Source of the DNA: CAZNFR01 sp964572225
GTDB taxonomy: Bacteria; Bacteroidota; Bacteroidia; Bacteroidales; GCA-2748055
Direction of reading: 5' to 3'
DNA length: 44,522 nt
Assembly (NCBI GenBank): GCA_964572225.1
Contig: CAZNFR010000024.1
Coordinates: 1-44,522 of the forward strand
The position numbers and the translations under genes are program-made. The notes under the pieces are model-generated. The model was not told the DNA's origin. It ran no database searches and saw nothing but the letters and a program-made list of their open reading frames with translations. Of the stretch, positions 32,593-41,842 are shown in pieces (the first letter of the stretch is position 1; every line of letters begins with the position of its first letter).

Positions 32593-34257
32593 TTATAAGG
32601 CGTATGAGAATCCGGCCATGATCTGAAAGCGTTGGGCCGGATAATAATTCCAGATCTGATAGCGGGAGGCCGTCAGATTCGAGAAGCGGAGGAAAAAGGA
32701 TAGCAGGGAGGTATACCTGTACTCGACCGACATATTCGCATCAAAATAGCCCTTCAACTCCTGATTGTAAAAATCCTCGTCCTCATCTTCCAGTAAAGCC
32801 AGCCTCTTCCCCGTATAGAAGAAATTCAGATCTACCAGGATCTTATCCCGCAGATTGTAGGCCGTATTCAGACCGGCAACAAAATCAGGCTTGTGCCATA
32901 TCTCCTTTGAATAGCTGAAATAGTCAGCCTCCAGAACGAATTTGAGCGACGGACTGTAGTTCCAGGTGATCTCCGCACCGATATTGGTTTCATTCAGACT
33001 CTGATAATCCAGCATAAACCGGTTTCCAAGCCGGGTCATCTCATTGATAAAGAAATACATGGAATCAACCTGTGAATACGTCCCCCGCAAGTCAAAACTC
33101 ATCTTTGAACTGTACCTGCCCCGCAAGCCGAAAAACCCTACAAGAGTGTAATCCCCGTTTGCGGCAAGGGTGCCGGGAGCAACGAATGGATTCTCCATCA
33201 GCAGACTCCGGTATGTATTAACCTGCTTGTACCCGGTAACCCCCATGTAGGGAACCAGCACATCTTTCACAATATTGAACTGAAACAACAGCTCAGGATA
33301 TAAGCTGAATCCGGTCTCTCCATTCCGTGAATCAAAGGCCGACCTGACTCCCAGCACAAACCTCCAGTCTTCCGAAGACCGGGAAATTGAGGGATTGAAA
33401 CTGACCACCGCATTATCCAGGGAATCAAAATCTCCGGTCCGCTCATAAATCTCTACCCCCAAATCCGCTCCAACATACCAATCCTTCACCAGTTTCCCCA
33501 TGGTCAACCGGGTTCTTAACCCATGCTCCGCGAAATCAAACTTATCCTGAAGATAGTCATATTCCGCATCTAATTGGTAATTAAGATGAGTGGAATCCGC
33601 ATGAGAGGAGTAAAAACTCAATCCCGCTCCTGCCGTAATATAATCCTGCTTTACATCTTCCTTCCTGAGAACGGTATCCGTGATCGAAGGATCATATCCG
33701 TAATGTAACCAGCTATGGTAACCTCCACGAATGGCTAGGTCGAGGGTCGAATTCCGGAACATTCTTTTCCAGTACAACTTCGCCAGATTGTCGCTAAAAT
33801 TGCTGTTCACCCTCTTGTCATTCTCCAGCCTTACCCTCCCCGAAGAGGAATGATGCTTCAGGTAAATCCCCATCGAGGTCTGTCGGTCTCTAAGCTGATT
33901 AATGGTTAGCTCGGCTAAGGGTGTAACGTAGTTCCCGATTCCCAGGGTTAACTGACTTTTATACAGTCTTTCCAGGGGAAGCCCCACCATTCTTGCCGGT
34001 TTTATGGGATTCACATCGAACTGAGTGGTGAAAGGTCTGGGTTGTATGGAATAGTTGAAATCGGTGGTAACCGAGATGGTATCGTTAAACTCCGGAAGCA
34101 GATCAATCTTCTCCGCATCACTCAGGGTAGGCGTGTAGGGTTTTACCACCCTCACCTCCTGCTGAATATCGGTCTGGGCCTGAATTACACCCGGAATCCC
34201 CAGACAGCATAAAACGATAACTAACGACCGGGCTATGTGATTCATTCTGATTGTCAT
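32593..34257 (-). CDS. Outer-membrane beta-barrel protein
   Basis: 554-residue exported protein with a signal peptide (LVIVLCCLGIPGVIQAQ). The mature N-terminus has VRVVKPYTPTLSDAEKIDLLP, followed from about residue 85 by alternating hydrophobic/aromatic beta-strands to the C-terminal FQIMAGFSYAL, which ends in an aromatic/hydrophobic strand as outer-membrane barrels do. No TonB-dependent receptor plug is evident, although such proteins are sometimes annotated that way. It follows the large TPR gene by 23 bases in the same direction, so the two probably act together. Confidence 0.8.
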   Translation of the reverse strand: MTIRMNHIARSLVIVLCCLGIPGVIQAQTDIQQEVRVVKPYTPTLSDAEKIDLLPEFNDTISVTTDFNYSIQPRPFTTQFDVNPIKPARMVGLPLERLYKSQLTLGIGNYVTPLAELTINQLRDRQTSMGIYLKHHSSSGRVRLENDKRVNSNFSDNLAKLYWKRMFRNSTLDLAIRGGYHSWLHYGYDPSITDTVLRKEDVKQDYITAGAGLSFYSSHADSTHLNYQLDAEYDYLQDKFDFAEHGLRTRLTMGKLVKDWYVGADLGVEIYERTGDFDSLDNAVVSFNPSISRSSEDWRFVLGVRSAFDSRNGETGFSLYPELLFQFNIVKDVLVPYMGVTGYKQVNTYRSLLMENPFVAPGTLAANGDYTLVGFFGLRGRYSSKMSFDLRGTYSQVDSMYFFINEMTRLGNRFMLDYQSLNETNIGAEITWNYSPSLKFVLEADYFSYSKEIWHKPDFVAGLNTAYNLRDKILVDLNFFYTGKRLALLEDEDEDFYNQELKGYFDANMSVEYRYTSLLSFFLRFSNLTASRYQIWNYYPAQRFQIMAGFSYAL

Positions 34258-34280
34258 GATTAACGCTTTTTATCAACTAC

Positions 34281-37200
34281 CTAAATCTCATCTAAATTGA
34301 TCTCCAGGGTATCTCTCTCTGCCTCCCGGTTCTCCTCATTTACCCTGTCGGTGATACGACTTTTCTTTTGAAGGGCCTCCTGCTTTATCCCGTCGTCTTC
34401 GACGGTGTAATAGCTGATGATGCTCTCCAGGGTCTGCACCGCCTGAAAATCATCATCCTTCTCCAGGAAAATATCGGAAAGCAAAAGGAAGGTTTTCCCC
34501 ATCCAATATTGATGAGGCGTGTTCTTATCGATAATATCGTACACAATCTCCTCCGACTCCTCCACTCTTCCCCGGTTAAAATCAATCTCCGCCATCCGGT
34601 ACCGCGCCTCAGCCCCAAACTCGGAATTCACCTCGTTGCCAAGCCTGGAAAACCAATCGTAGGCCGAGATCATATCGTTCTGCATGTAATACGCCCTGCC
34701 AATCCGGAAGGTCGCCTCTTTCTGAACCGCCTCCGCCAGCTTATCCTGCAAAAGAACCTGGTTCGCCGCCTCAATGGTATTCTGATATTCATCCAGCTTC
34801 GCGTAACTTCTCATCAGTCCGGTTTCCGCCTCCGTAATGTTGGATTTATCCCCTCCCAGCTCGGTCACCTTCCGGTATAATTCAGCCGAACGGGCGTAAT
34901 TTCCATCCCTGTACGCAAACCTTGCAGCCGCCATCAGGGCCGGCTCCGTAAACATGCTCACCGGCTGATCAATAATGTAGTTCAGGGAAGCACGGGCCTC
35001 CTCACCACGGTTCAGCTTCAATAAACAGTCAGCCCGGTAAAAATGAGCGTTCAGTAAAAATACCCCCCGCTCAAACCGCTCAATATAATTGTCCAGATTC
35101 CTCACCGCCTGCTCACACTCGCCCTGCAGGTACAGACTCTCTGCAGCCGAATACAACAGGGAATCCTGCTCACTCACCGAAACTCCCTGACCCATATCCT
35201 CAACGTAGGAAAGATATCCATCCACATTGTTCAGATCCACGTATATATCCCGTATCGTGCGCAGGGCATTGGTAGCCTCCGGCGTCCCGGGATACTCCTC
35301 CACCACCCTTTTATAGTAAGTCATGGCCTCACTGTTATCCCCGGCATTCCGGAAAATGAGCCCGAGCTGCACCAGGGTCTTGTTCGTATAATTGCTGTTG
35401 GGAAACTCCCCAAGTATCCGTTCGTAGCTGGCCCTGGCCGAACGCGGATCGCCCAAAAGCACATAACTTCTCCCAATCTCAAACAAGGCATCATCAACGT
35501 AGGTACTTCCCGGGTATTCTTTTATTAATGTCTGAAGGGTCTCAATCTTCTCACGAGGAAGGTCCAGGAGACCGAGTGAGAACCCTTTCTGGAAATAAGC
35601 GTAATCCACATTCGCTTTCTTCATGCCTATCACCCTCTCATAATTGTCAATCGCTGCCCGGTATGCCGTTGCGATAAACCTGCAGTCGCCAATCCGGTTA
35701 TAGGCATCTGCCACCGTCACCGCCCCTTTATTGGCTTCCGTATTGATATACTGCCGGAACCACTTTTCCGCCTCCCCGTAATTCTCCCTGGCGAATTCAA
35801 GGTAGCCCATACTGTAGTTGACCTTCTTATATTCGGGCGACTGAAACGCGGCGGGCTCCTCGAGGAACAACCGATAATAATCCTCGGCCGTTTCCGTATC
35901 TCGCTCCCTAAGGTAGGATTCGGCAAGCCAGCAGAGTGTGCGGGCTTTGATCACGCTGCTGTAGCTTCCGTATTCAAGCGACTTTCCAAAAGTCAGCATG
36001 GCATCGCTGAACCGCTGATCGGTAAAGAGTTCCAATCCCCGGAAAAACGCAACCTTCTGATAGGCCCTCTCAATCTCAGGATTCATTTTGCTTATCTTCT
36101 CGAGCGATTCCAGGGCCATGCGGTAATTCCTGGTATTGAGATAGGCCATCACCAGAAAATTATAAGCCTCATCAATCCTGGGTGAAGCCGGGTACATCCG
36201 GATATAGGCATTAAAGGTGCGGATCGCCTCATTGAATGGGGAATACGAGAGCTCATAGGTCAGCTTCGCATAGTTAAAAAGTGCATCCTCGGTAATGTCC
36301 GGTATAAACTCCATCCTCGAAGCCGAGCCGAATGCCGTCCGCGCCCTCACCTTATCTCCCATATTGACATAGCAATCGGCCAGGTGATAAAGGGCGCTCT
36401 GACTGATCTCCGTTTTGGTCATGGTGATCCTCTCAAAAATCGTAGCTGCCTTTTCGTAATCTCCCGTCATGTAATAGGCATATCCCAGCTGGTAACGATC
36501 CCGAATGGGTGCCCTCCCAACCCCGTCCATGTAAGATTGGAGGTAAGGTATGGATTCCTCGTACCTTTCGAGGTAAAAATAGGCCTCCCCTATGATCTTG
36601 GACATCTCGTCCTTCCGCTTCTCGGTAACGTTCTCCATCAATACCGGGGCAAAATCGATCAGCTCCTGATATTTCTTCTGCAGATAATAGATCTGTCCGA
36701 TATAATAAGGGGCTACCTCCGAGAAAGTCTCATCATCAATAAGTCTGATAAAACCCTCCAGCGCCGTCTGATAATTCTCCTGCTCATAGGCAATGTGGGA
36801 ATAGTAATACAATGCCGGTGAAGAATAGGTGCTGCTGATATCCTTGATCTCGTAGAAAGCCACCCTCGCCTCCTCGTAATCATTCCTCATGTAATGACTG
36901 TATCCCTTCTGAAAGTAGTACTGCGATAATTCCTCCTGATCCAGCAGAAAACGATCCACCTTTTCGTAATACTCAATGGCCCGGGCATAATTCTTTTTCT
37001 GATAAAGATAGTCCGCAAGCCGGAAGTGGGCATGGTTTATCAGCGGACTTTCCGGGTATTCGCTCGCGAAAAGAAACACCTTGTATTCGGCATCGTTGTT
37101 CATCAGCTCAATCGCACAGATAGCCTGGTAATAGCGGGCTTCCGACTTAATCTCCGATTTACCCCTGGGCGGATTCTCAATCACCTTTCCGAAAAAACGG

Positions 37201-37355
37201 CTGGCAGCCGCATATTTCTCTTTTTCAAACAATTCAAGGCCCTTGTAATAGTCCTTATCCTCAAAGCGATAAATTTCAGATTTCTGGGCATGAATCACCA
37301 CCGGGAAAAACAGAACCGCAAAAAGCAGGAGGAACTTACTGAGTCGTGGGTGCAT
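34281..37355 (-). CDS. Large periplasmic TPR-repeat protein
   Basis: 1024-residue exported protein: a signal peptide (FLLLFAVLFFPVVIHAQ) and then nearly continuous tetratricopeptide repeats of 34-37 residues to the end (e.g. NYARAIEYYEKVDRF, NYQTALEGFIRLID, DYEKAATIFERITM, NYGEAEKWFRQYI). The repeats are of the YbgF/BamD-like type used as protein scaffolds in the envelope. It lies directly upstream of the beta-barrel gene and divergent from ftsE. Its role is probably in outer-membrane assembly or secretion, inferred only from fold and neighbour. No enzyme motif is seen. Confidence 0.9.
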   Translation of the reverse strand: MHPRLSKFLLLFAVLFFPVVIHAQKSEIYRFEDKDYYKGLELFEKEKYAAASRFFGKVIENPPRGKSEIKSEARYYQAICAIELMNNDAEYKVFLFASEYPESPLINHAHFRLADYLYQKKNYARAIEYYEKVDRFLLDQEELSQYYFQKGYSHYMRNDYEEARVAFYEIKDISSTYSSPALYYYSHIAYEQENYQTALEGFIRLIDDETFSEVAPYYIGQIYYLQKKYQELIDFAPVLMENVTEKRKDEMSKIIGEAYFYLERYEESIPYLQSYMDGVGRAPIRDRYQLGYAYYMTGDYEKAATIFERITMTKTEISQSALYHLADCYVNMGDKVRARTAFGSASRMEFIPDITEDALFNYAKLTYELSYSPFNEAIRTFNAYIRMYPASPRIDEAYNFLVMAYLNTRNYRMALESLEKISKMNPEIERAYQKVAFFRGLELFTDQRFSDAMLTFGKSLEYGSYSSVIKARTLCWLAESYLRERDTETAEDYYRLFLEEPAAFQSPEYKKVNYSMGYLEFARENYGEAEKWFRQYINTEANKGAVTVADAYNRIGDCRFIATAYRAAIDNYERVIGMKKANVDYAYFQKGFSLGLLDLPREKIETLQTLIKEYPGSTYVDDALFEIGRSYVLLGDPRSARASYERILGEFPNSNYTNKTLVQLGLIFRNAGDNSEAMTYYKRVVEEYPGTPEATNALRTIRDIYVDLNNVDGYLSYVEDMGQGVSVSEQDSLLYSAAESLYLQGECEQAVRNLDNYIERFERGVFLLNAHFYRADCLLKLNRGEEARASLNYIIDQPVSMFTEPALMAAARFAYRDGNYARSAELYRKVTELGGDKSNITEAETGLMRSYAKLDEYQNTIEAANQVLLQDKLAEAVQKEATFRIGRAYYMQNDMISAYDWFSRLGNEVNSEFGAEARYRMAEIDFNRGRVEESEEIVYDIIDKNTPHQYWMGKTFLLLSDIFLEKDDDFQAVQTLESIISYYTVEDDGIKQEALQKKSRITDRVNEENREAERDTLEINLDEI

Positions 37356-37468
37356 ATGTTTATTGTTTTCGTCTTGTCCGGGATCAATCCTGTAAAAGTA
37401 AAAAGAATTGATCTGTGATACAGGTGACTCCCATCTTTTTAATCAACAGGAGGATGTTAATTATTTGT

Positions 37469-37499
37469 TTTGTACACGGTATAATTAACGGTATATTTA
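37469..37499 (+). promoter_or_regulatory. ftsE promoter
   Basis: TTTG (37469-37472), a 19-base spacer and TATATTTA (37492-37499) match the phylum consensus except for the last base. Transcription would start at about 37505, about a dozen bases before the ATG. The 162-base intergenic region also has to serve the divergent TPR gene, for which no convincing box was found. Confidence 0.5.
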
Positions 37500-37517
37500 C
37501 CCGGAAATTGCATCCCT

Positions 37518-38237
37518 ATGACACTCGACAATATCGTTGATTTTCAAAATGTTTCCCTGATGATCAAGGATCATCTCGTGTTCCGCGATCTCAGTTTTTC
37601 CATCCAGAAAGGGGAATTTGTGTACATCATCGGAAAGGTAGGCAGCGGCAAAACCACTTTTATCAAGTCCATCAACGCCGAGATCCCGGTTAACGAGGGT
37701 ACCGCTATGGTAGCGGGCCATCCCCTGCATAAGATCAAACGTCGTGATGTGCCCTTCCTCCGCCGGAAGCTCGGGATTGTCTTCCAGGATTTCCAGCTGC
37801 TGAACGACCGGACCGTCAACGAAAACCTGAGCTTCGTCCTCCGTGCCACCGGCTGGAAGAACAAGGCTGAGATCGAAACCCGCATCGGAGAAGTCCTCGA
37901 GAAAGTCGGACTCGGCTACAAGGGCTACAAATTCCCGCATCAGCTCTCGGGCGGTGAACAGCAACGAGTGGTCATTGCCCGGGCCCTCCTCAACGACCCG
38001 GAGATCATCCTGGCCGACGAGCCCACGGGTAACCTCGACCCCAAAACCTCCGAAGGCATCATGGAGATCCTCACCAGCCTGAGCAAAAACCGTCGTGCGG
38101 TGATCATGGCCACCCACAATTACAATCTGGTGAAGAAGTTCCCCGCCAAAATCTTCAAATGTGAAAATGAAAACCTGAAAGAAACCGACCTCGAGGACCC
38201 GGAGATCCGTTTCCTCACCCGGCAGATCGAAAGCTGA
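37518..38237 (+). CDS. ftsE: FtsE-like ABC transporter ATP-binding protein
   Basis: 239-residue ATPase. Walker A GKVGSGKT at 39-46, Q-loop at Gln90 (VFQDFQLL), signature LSGGEQQ at 143-149, Walker B IILADEPTGNLD at 163-174 and switch His200. The sequence is typical of FtsE, the cytoplasmic partner of FtsX in coupling divisome activity to cell-wall hydrolysis. No ftsX follows: the next gene is convergent and its stop codon abuts that of ftsE. A related LolD/MacB-type function is the alternative. Confidence 0.88.
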   Translation: MTLDNIVDFQNVSLMIKDHLVFRDLSFSIQKGEFVYIIGKVGSGKTTFIKSINAEIPVNEGTAMVAGHPLHKIKRRDVPFLRRKLGIVFQDFQLLNDRTVNENLSFVLRATGWKNKAEIETRIGEVLEKVGLGYKGYKFPHQLSGGEQQRVVIARALLNDPEIILADEPTGNLDPKTSEGIMEILTSLSKNRRAVIMATHNYNLVKKFPAKIFKCENENLKETDLEDPEIRFLTRQIES

Positions 38238-39317
38238 TCAGGTAAAAAGGTAGTCCCCGTCCCCGTCGCACAATTCCGGTTCAAAACCCAGCTCATCGGT
38301 AATTTGCAGGGAAACTGCCGTACTCCTGATTTTTTCACTGTACCTCATCCCGGCCCTCCTGCTACGTTCAAAATCGTTCACCAGGGTCGGATCGAAGCTG
38401 ACCAGACTGTGCACATCCTTTCTTTGTCCCACCGCAGCCCAGAAATGATCAAAAAACGCCCTCTCCTCCCCCTTCCGGATCCAGAAATACAGGCTCTTCA
38501 TCACCCCATCCCTCACGCTCACCAGTACGAGTCCCCGCAATTTCCCCCCGGTCTTCAGCTCAATCCATTCCATCCCGAAATGCTGCGCCCTCGAACTGAA
38601 AGGATAAGCCGGAACTTCAGTCCCCGTTTTTGTCAGCCATCGACTCTCCTCCCACCATTCTATCACCCTGCCGCCGGGAACCACCAGGCGATTTTTTGAG
38701 TTTTCACGGATGAAGGAAAGGTCCTCCTCCCTGTGCGGGCTCCGGAATCCCTGACCGGCATCCCGGGTCCCTTCAGCCTTTATTTTGCGGTAAACAATTC
38801 GGTTCATGACTATATCCGCCAGGCTCAACAACCCGGTTGTAGCTCCCAGCTTCAACATTCTGCGCTCCGAAACCCGCGCCCGGCTGTGCAATGCAGAACG
38901 TAATCTGACAACAATGCCTGTTCTGTGTCTCACCGGATAGCCCATCTTTTCGAGGAGTGGGGCAGTGTGTGGGGAAAGGTCGGAAAAGGCGTTCCGACCC
39001 CGGGTAAGGTCGAGAAAATGGCGGAACAATCCCAGCGAGACTCCGGCTCCCGACCCCGGGGCTGTCCACCAACCGGTGTTCCAGTACATGGGTATATTCT
39101 GATCTGCTCCCCCTGCAAAGGGCAGGATTCCGATAAAGCCGAGCAGTTGACGACCCTCTTCGGCCACGATGAGAAGTACGTCTTCCTTGCTGGCAAAGGG
39201 ATTGCCAGCCTGACTATCGGCACGGGCAGGGGTGATGGGCACTGCGTTTGTATACCTCCCCGGGCACTCCCGGGCAAAGGCAATGAGCTGGTCTGACTTG
39301 ATGAACCGGAACTCCAT
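38238..39317 (-). CDS. GNAT-like acyltransferase-related protein
   Basis: 359-residue cytoplasmic protein. The first half (LLIVAEEGRQLLGFIGILPF, then TGWWTAPGSGAGVSLGLFRH and HTAPLLEKMGYP) resembles a GNAT fold; the second half (FGMEWIELKTGGKLRGLVLV) resembles another GNAT/FemAB lobe. The ATG at 39317 is preferred over a TTG at 39356, which would lie within the acyl carrier gene. It is the last gene of the cluster, five bases after the carrier protein. Exact function not recognised; acyl or aminoacyl transfer is inferred from fold and neighbours. Confidence 0.65.
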   Translation of the reverse strand: MEFRFIKSDQLIAFARECPGRYTNAVPITPARADSQAGNPFASKEDVLLIVAEEGRQLLGFIGILPFAGGADQNIPMYWNTGWWTAPGSGAGVSLGLFRHFLDLTRGRNAFSDLSPHTAPLLEKMGYPVRHRTGIVVRLRSALHSRARVSERRMLKLGATTGLLSLADIVMNRIVYRKIKAEGTRDAGQGFRSPHREEDLSFIRENSKNRLVVPGGRVIEWWEESRWLTKTGTEVPAYPFSSRAQHFGMEWIELKTGGKLRGLVLVSVRDGVMKSLYFWIRKGEERAFFDHFWAAVGQRKDVHSLVSFDPTLVNDFERSRRAGMRYSEKIRSTAVSLQITDELGFEPELCDGDGDYLFT

Positions 39318-39322
39318 GGCTC

Positions 39323-39565
39323 TTATTTTTCCGATTTTTCGGACACCCTGGCACAAATGCTGCCGAAATCCTGCATGGCCAGGATCTCTTCGAGCTCAAA
39401 CTTCAGATTGAAATGTTTTTCGATCTCGGAAATCAATACCACATGGTTGAGGGAATCCCAGCCATCCACATCCGATGAAGACGTGCTGTCTACCGGATCC
39501 TCCTTCATTTTCAGTACCTTTCTGAAAATCCCTGCCGTCTGTTGTCTGATTTCTTCTTTTTGCAT
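39323..39565 (-). CDS. Acyl carrier protein
   Basis: 80-residue acidic carrier with the phosphopantetheine attachment Ser38 in GWDSLNH. It has the four-helix length and a LEEILAMQDFGSI helix typical of carriers. Lying between GNAT-like genes and near an AMP-forming ligase, it is probably a dedicated carrier loaded by that ligase (as DltC is by DltA), not the fatty-acid synthesis ACP. Confidence 0.93.
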   Translation of the reverse strand: MQKEEIRQQTAGIFRKVLKMKEDPVDSTSSSDVDGWDSLNHVVLISEIEKHFNLKFELEEILAMQDFGSICARVSEKSEK

Positions 39566-39570
39566 GAATT

Positions 39571-40329
39571 CTATTTTTTCCCAACCATCCAGTAGATCCC
39601 AAACTTTCCTTTCTCCCGAAAGCCCAGCTTCTTGTACAATGGATAACCCAGGGGGGTTGAATGAAGCACAAATTTATAATTTCCTTTCTGAATAAAATAA
39701 TCCATGGCGCAGGTGGTAAGGTAATAGGCGTACCCCCTGCCCCTCGATCCTGTCCGCGTGGCAACCATGTAAATTCCGCTGATGCCGTTTTCATGGTAGA
39801 TCATCACTGTCGACAGGGTTTTCTTGCCGCGGATCAGCCGGAAAAATTCTACGTTTTTATTTTCGAGCAGGGGACGGAAGACTTTCAGGTCCAGGTCGCG
39901 GCCCGTCATGACCTCCTCGTTCACCACTTGCAGCCAGTCTCTTAGATCCTGCACCGCAGTGATGCGGTCGGCCTGCAGGTCCTCCTCAGGGGGGGCAAGT
40001 CCATATTTCTGTTTCCTCACCAGCTCCATCCCCGTCCAGTAGTTAATCTGACGGATGCCTTCGCCAAACAGCAGGTCATCAATTTGCGCTGAATCACTGT
40101 TTTCGCGTATCCAGAAGGGGGGACAAACTCCTTTTCTGATTTTCTTTGCGGTTTCCCGGATCTCATCCGCCGTCAGCGCACCTCCTCCCAGGAGATAGGC
40201 CGGCCAGTCGCCTTCGGTGTTTCTTACAAAAGGGATCCTCCCGGTATATCCGGTTTCCAGTCCGGCTTCCCGGGCAATGATCTTGTAGTAGTTGTAAAGA
40301 TTGATCCTGACTTCTTCAATCCTTATCAT
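39571..40329 (-). CDS. GNAT-family acyltransferase
   Basis: 252-residue protein with a C-terminal GNAT domain: GIYMVATRTGSRGRGYAYYL holds the acyl-donor pyrophosphate loop, and YPLYKKLGFREKGKF the last strand. The N-terminal ~120 residues are unrelated to known domains by eye. It overlaps the ligase gene by 14 bases and is five bases upstream of the carrier gene. It could transfer an acyl group from the carrier to an acceptor amine. Confidence 0.82.
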   Translation of the reverse strand: MIRIEEVRINLYNYYKIIAREAGLETGYTGRIPFVRNTEGDWPAYLLGGGALTADEIRETAKKIRKGVCPPFWIRENSDSAQIDDLLFGEGIRQINYWTGMELVRKQKYGLAPPEEDLQADRITAVQDLRDWLQVVNEEVMTGRDLDLKVFRPLLENKNVEFFRLIRGKKTLSTVMIYHENGISGIYMVATRTGSRGRGYAYYLTTCAMDYFIQKGNYKFVLHSTPLGYPLYKKLGFREKGKFGIYWMVGKK

Positions 40330-41830
40330 ATGGGAATCTTTTTATGAGTTCGGAACGGTTGATCTTCCCTCCTGCCGTTTTAGGCATGCTTTCCAGGTTC
40401 ACAATATACCCGGGCACCATATACTCCGGGAGTTGCTTCCGTAGGTACTCCCTCAGCTCCTCCTCCCGGGGTTCCGGCAGCTCCGTAAACAGGCATATCT
40501 CCGTGGTCCCCTCCCTGCCCTGTATCCCCGCTGCCAATACGTTGCTGCTCTCCAGAAGGTTTCGGGCATGCATCTCAATCTCACTGAGCTCCACGCGGTA
40601 TCCATTAATCTGAACCTGGAAATCCTTTCTCCCGCCAAACATCACATCCCCGTCGGGATCTTCATAAACCAGATCGCCGGTGCGATAAAACCGCATGCCC
40701 TCTTTTATAAAAAAGACCTCTCTGTTTTTCTCCTCATTCTCCCAGTAGCCGGGGGTTACCTGGGGACCCCCAATGCAGAGCTCACCCGCCTCACCCGGGG
40801 AAACCGGCCTTCGCTTCTCATCCACGATCATCATCCGGTTCCTTCCGAAGCATTTTCCAATGGAAACAATGCCCTTATGGCTCTTCCCTCCTTTTCCTTT
40901 CCGGTTCCAGTCGTAGATCAGACAGTTGATGGTGGCTTCCGTGGGTCCGTACACATTCTGGATCAGGGCATTGGGTACGCAGGGTTCCCATTCTTCCGCC
41001 AGATTCACGGGGAAGGCCTCACCCCCGAGCAGGCAATACCGCAGACTCTCCAGCCGTATACTCCCGAAATAAGGCTTCAAATACGACAGGGTGGAAGGGG
41101 GCATTTTCACAAAGCTCAGCTCCTCCTCTTTCATCAGCTTAAAAGCCTGAAGGTATTTGATGGAGCCGGGATCAACGGTATGCACAGAGGCTCCTATGCT
41201 CAGGGGAACGGTGTAACAATGCACAGAGGCATCGAAAGTAAGATCGTAAATCTGGAGAAAGCGGTCGCGCTCATCCAGCTCGTAGCCGTATCCGATAAAA
41301 TCATGCACAAAGGCATTGAGATTATCTCCGGTGATCCGGACCCCCTTGGGAATCCCGCTGCTGCCGGAGGTAAAAAGGATGTAATAGTCCAGTGCCGGAT
41401 CCTGACCGTCTTTTACGGGCAGCTCGCTCCCGGGAGTTATCGAACCGGTGGTAATCCACTGCAGTCCGTCGCCGGGGACCTTGCCCTCCGAAGGTTCCCT
41501 TGATGAAAGCAAGGTGTTTATCCCGGTCTGCTCCAGTATGGAAAGGTTCCGTCCGGGCGGATTCGAGGGATTCAGGGGGATCATGGTCCTGCCCGAGAAC
41601 CAGCAGGCATAGATGGATGCATAGGTGTAAATATCATCGTAAGTGAGGATGCCTATCCTCCGGTTATCCTGGTCGGTATCCTCAGACAGTCGTTTCTGTA
41701 TCCCGGCGGTAATCCCTGCAAACTCGGCATAGGTCCAGGATCTGCCGGCGATAAGAAAAGCCCTCCTGCCGGCAAAGCTGCGGGCGTTTTTCAGAAATTC
41801 GTCCAGGATGCAAAAGGCTTGCCTTTCCAT
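40316..41830 (-). CDS. AMP-forming ligase, DltA/adenylation-domain-like
   Basis: 504-residue stand-alone adenylation enzyme with the whole set of core motifs: LFTSGSSGIPKG (152-163), YGPTE (294-298), YRTGD (382-386), GRKDFQVQINGYRVELSEIE (400-419) and the catalytic Lys489 in PKTAGGKINR. The DFQxxxxGYRxELxEIE form is shared with DltA, the D-alanine:carrier ligase, and peptide-synthetase adenylation domains more than with fatty acyl-CoA ligases. It probably activates an amino acid or other acid and loads the neighbouring carrier. The acid cannot be predicted by eye (Asp200 in LTFDAS is in the position that in amino-acid-activating enzymes contacts the amine). Confidence 0.88.
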   Translation of the reverse strand: MERQAFCILDEFLKNARSFAGRRAFLIAGRSWTYAEFAGITAGIQKRLSEDTDQDNRRIGILTYDDIYTYASIYACWFSGRTMIPLNPSNPPGRNLSILEQTGINTLLSSREPSEGKVPGDGLQWITTGSITPGSELPVKDGQDPALDYYILFTSGSSGIPKGVRITGDNLNAFVHDFIGYGYELDERDRFLQIYDLTFDASVHCYTVPLSIGASVHTVDPGSIKYLQAFKLMKEEELSFVKMPPSTLSYLKPYFGSIRLESLRYCLLGGEAFPVNLAEEWEPCVPNALIQNVYGPTEATINCLIYDWNRKGKGGKSHKGIVSIGKCFGRNRMMIVDEKRRPVSPGEAGELCIGGPQVTPGYWENEEKNREVFFIKEGMRFYRTGDLVYEDPDGDVMFGGRKDFQVQINGYRVELSEIEMHARNLLESSNVLAAGIQGREGTTEICLFTELPEPREEELREYLRKQLPEYMVPGYIVNLESMPKTAGGKINRSELIKRFPYDKD

Positions 41831-41842
41831 TCGTTTTGATTA

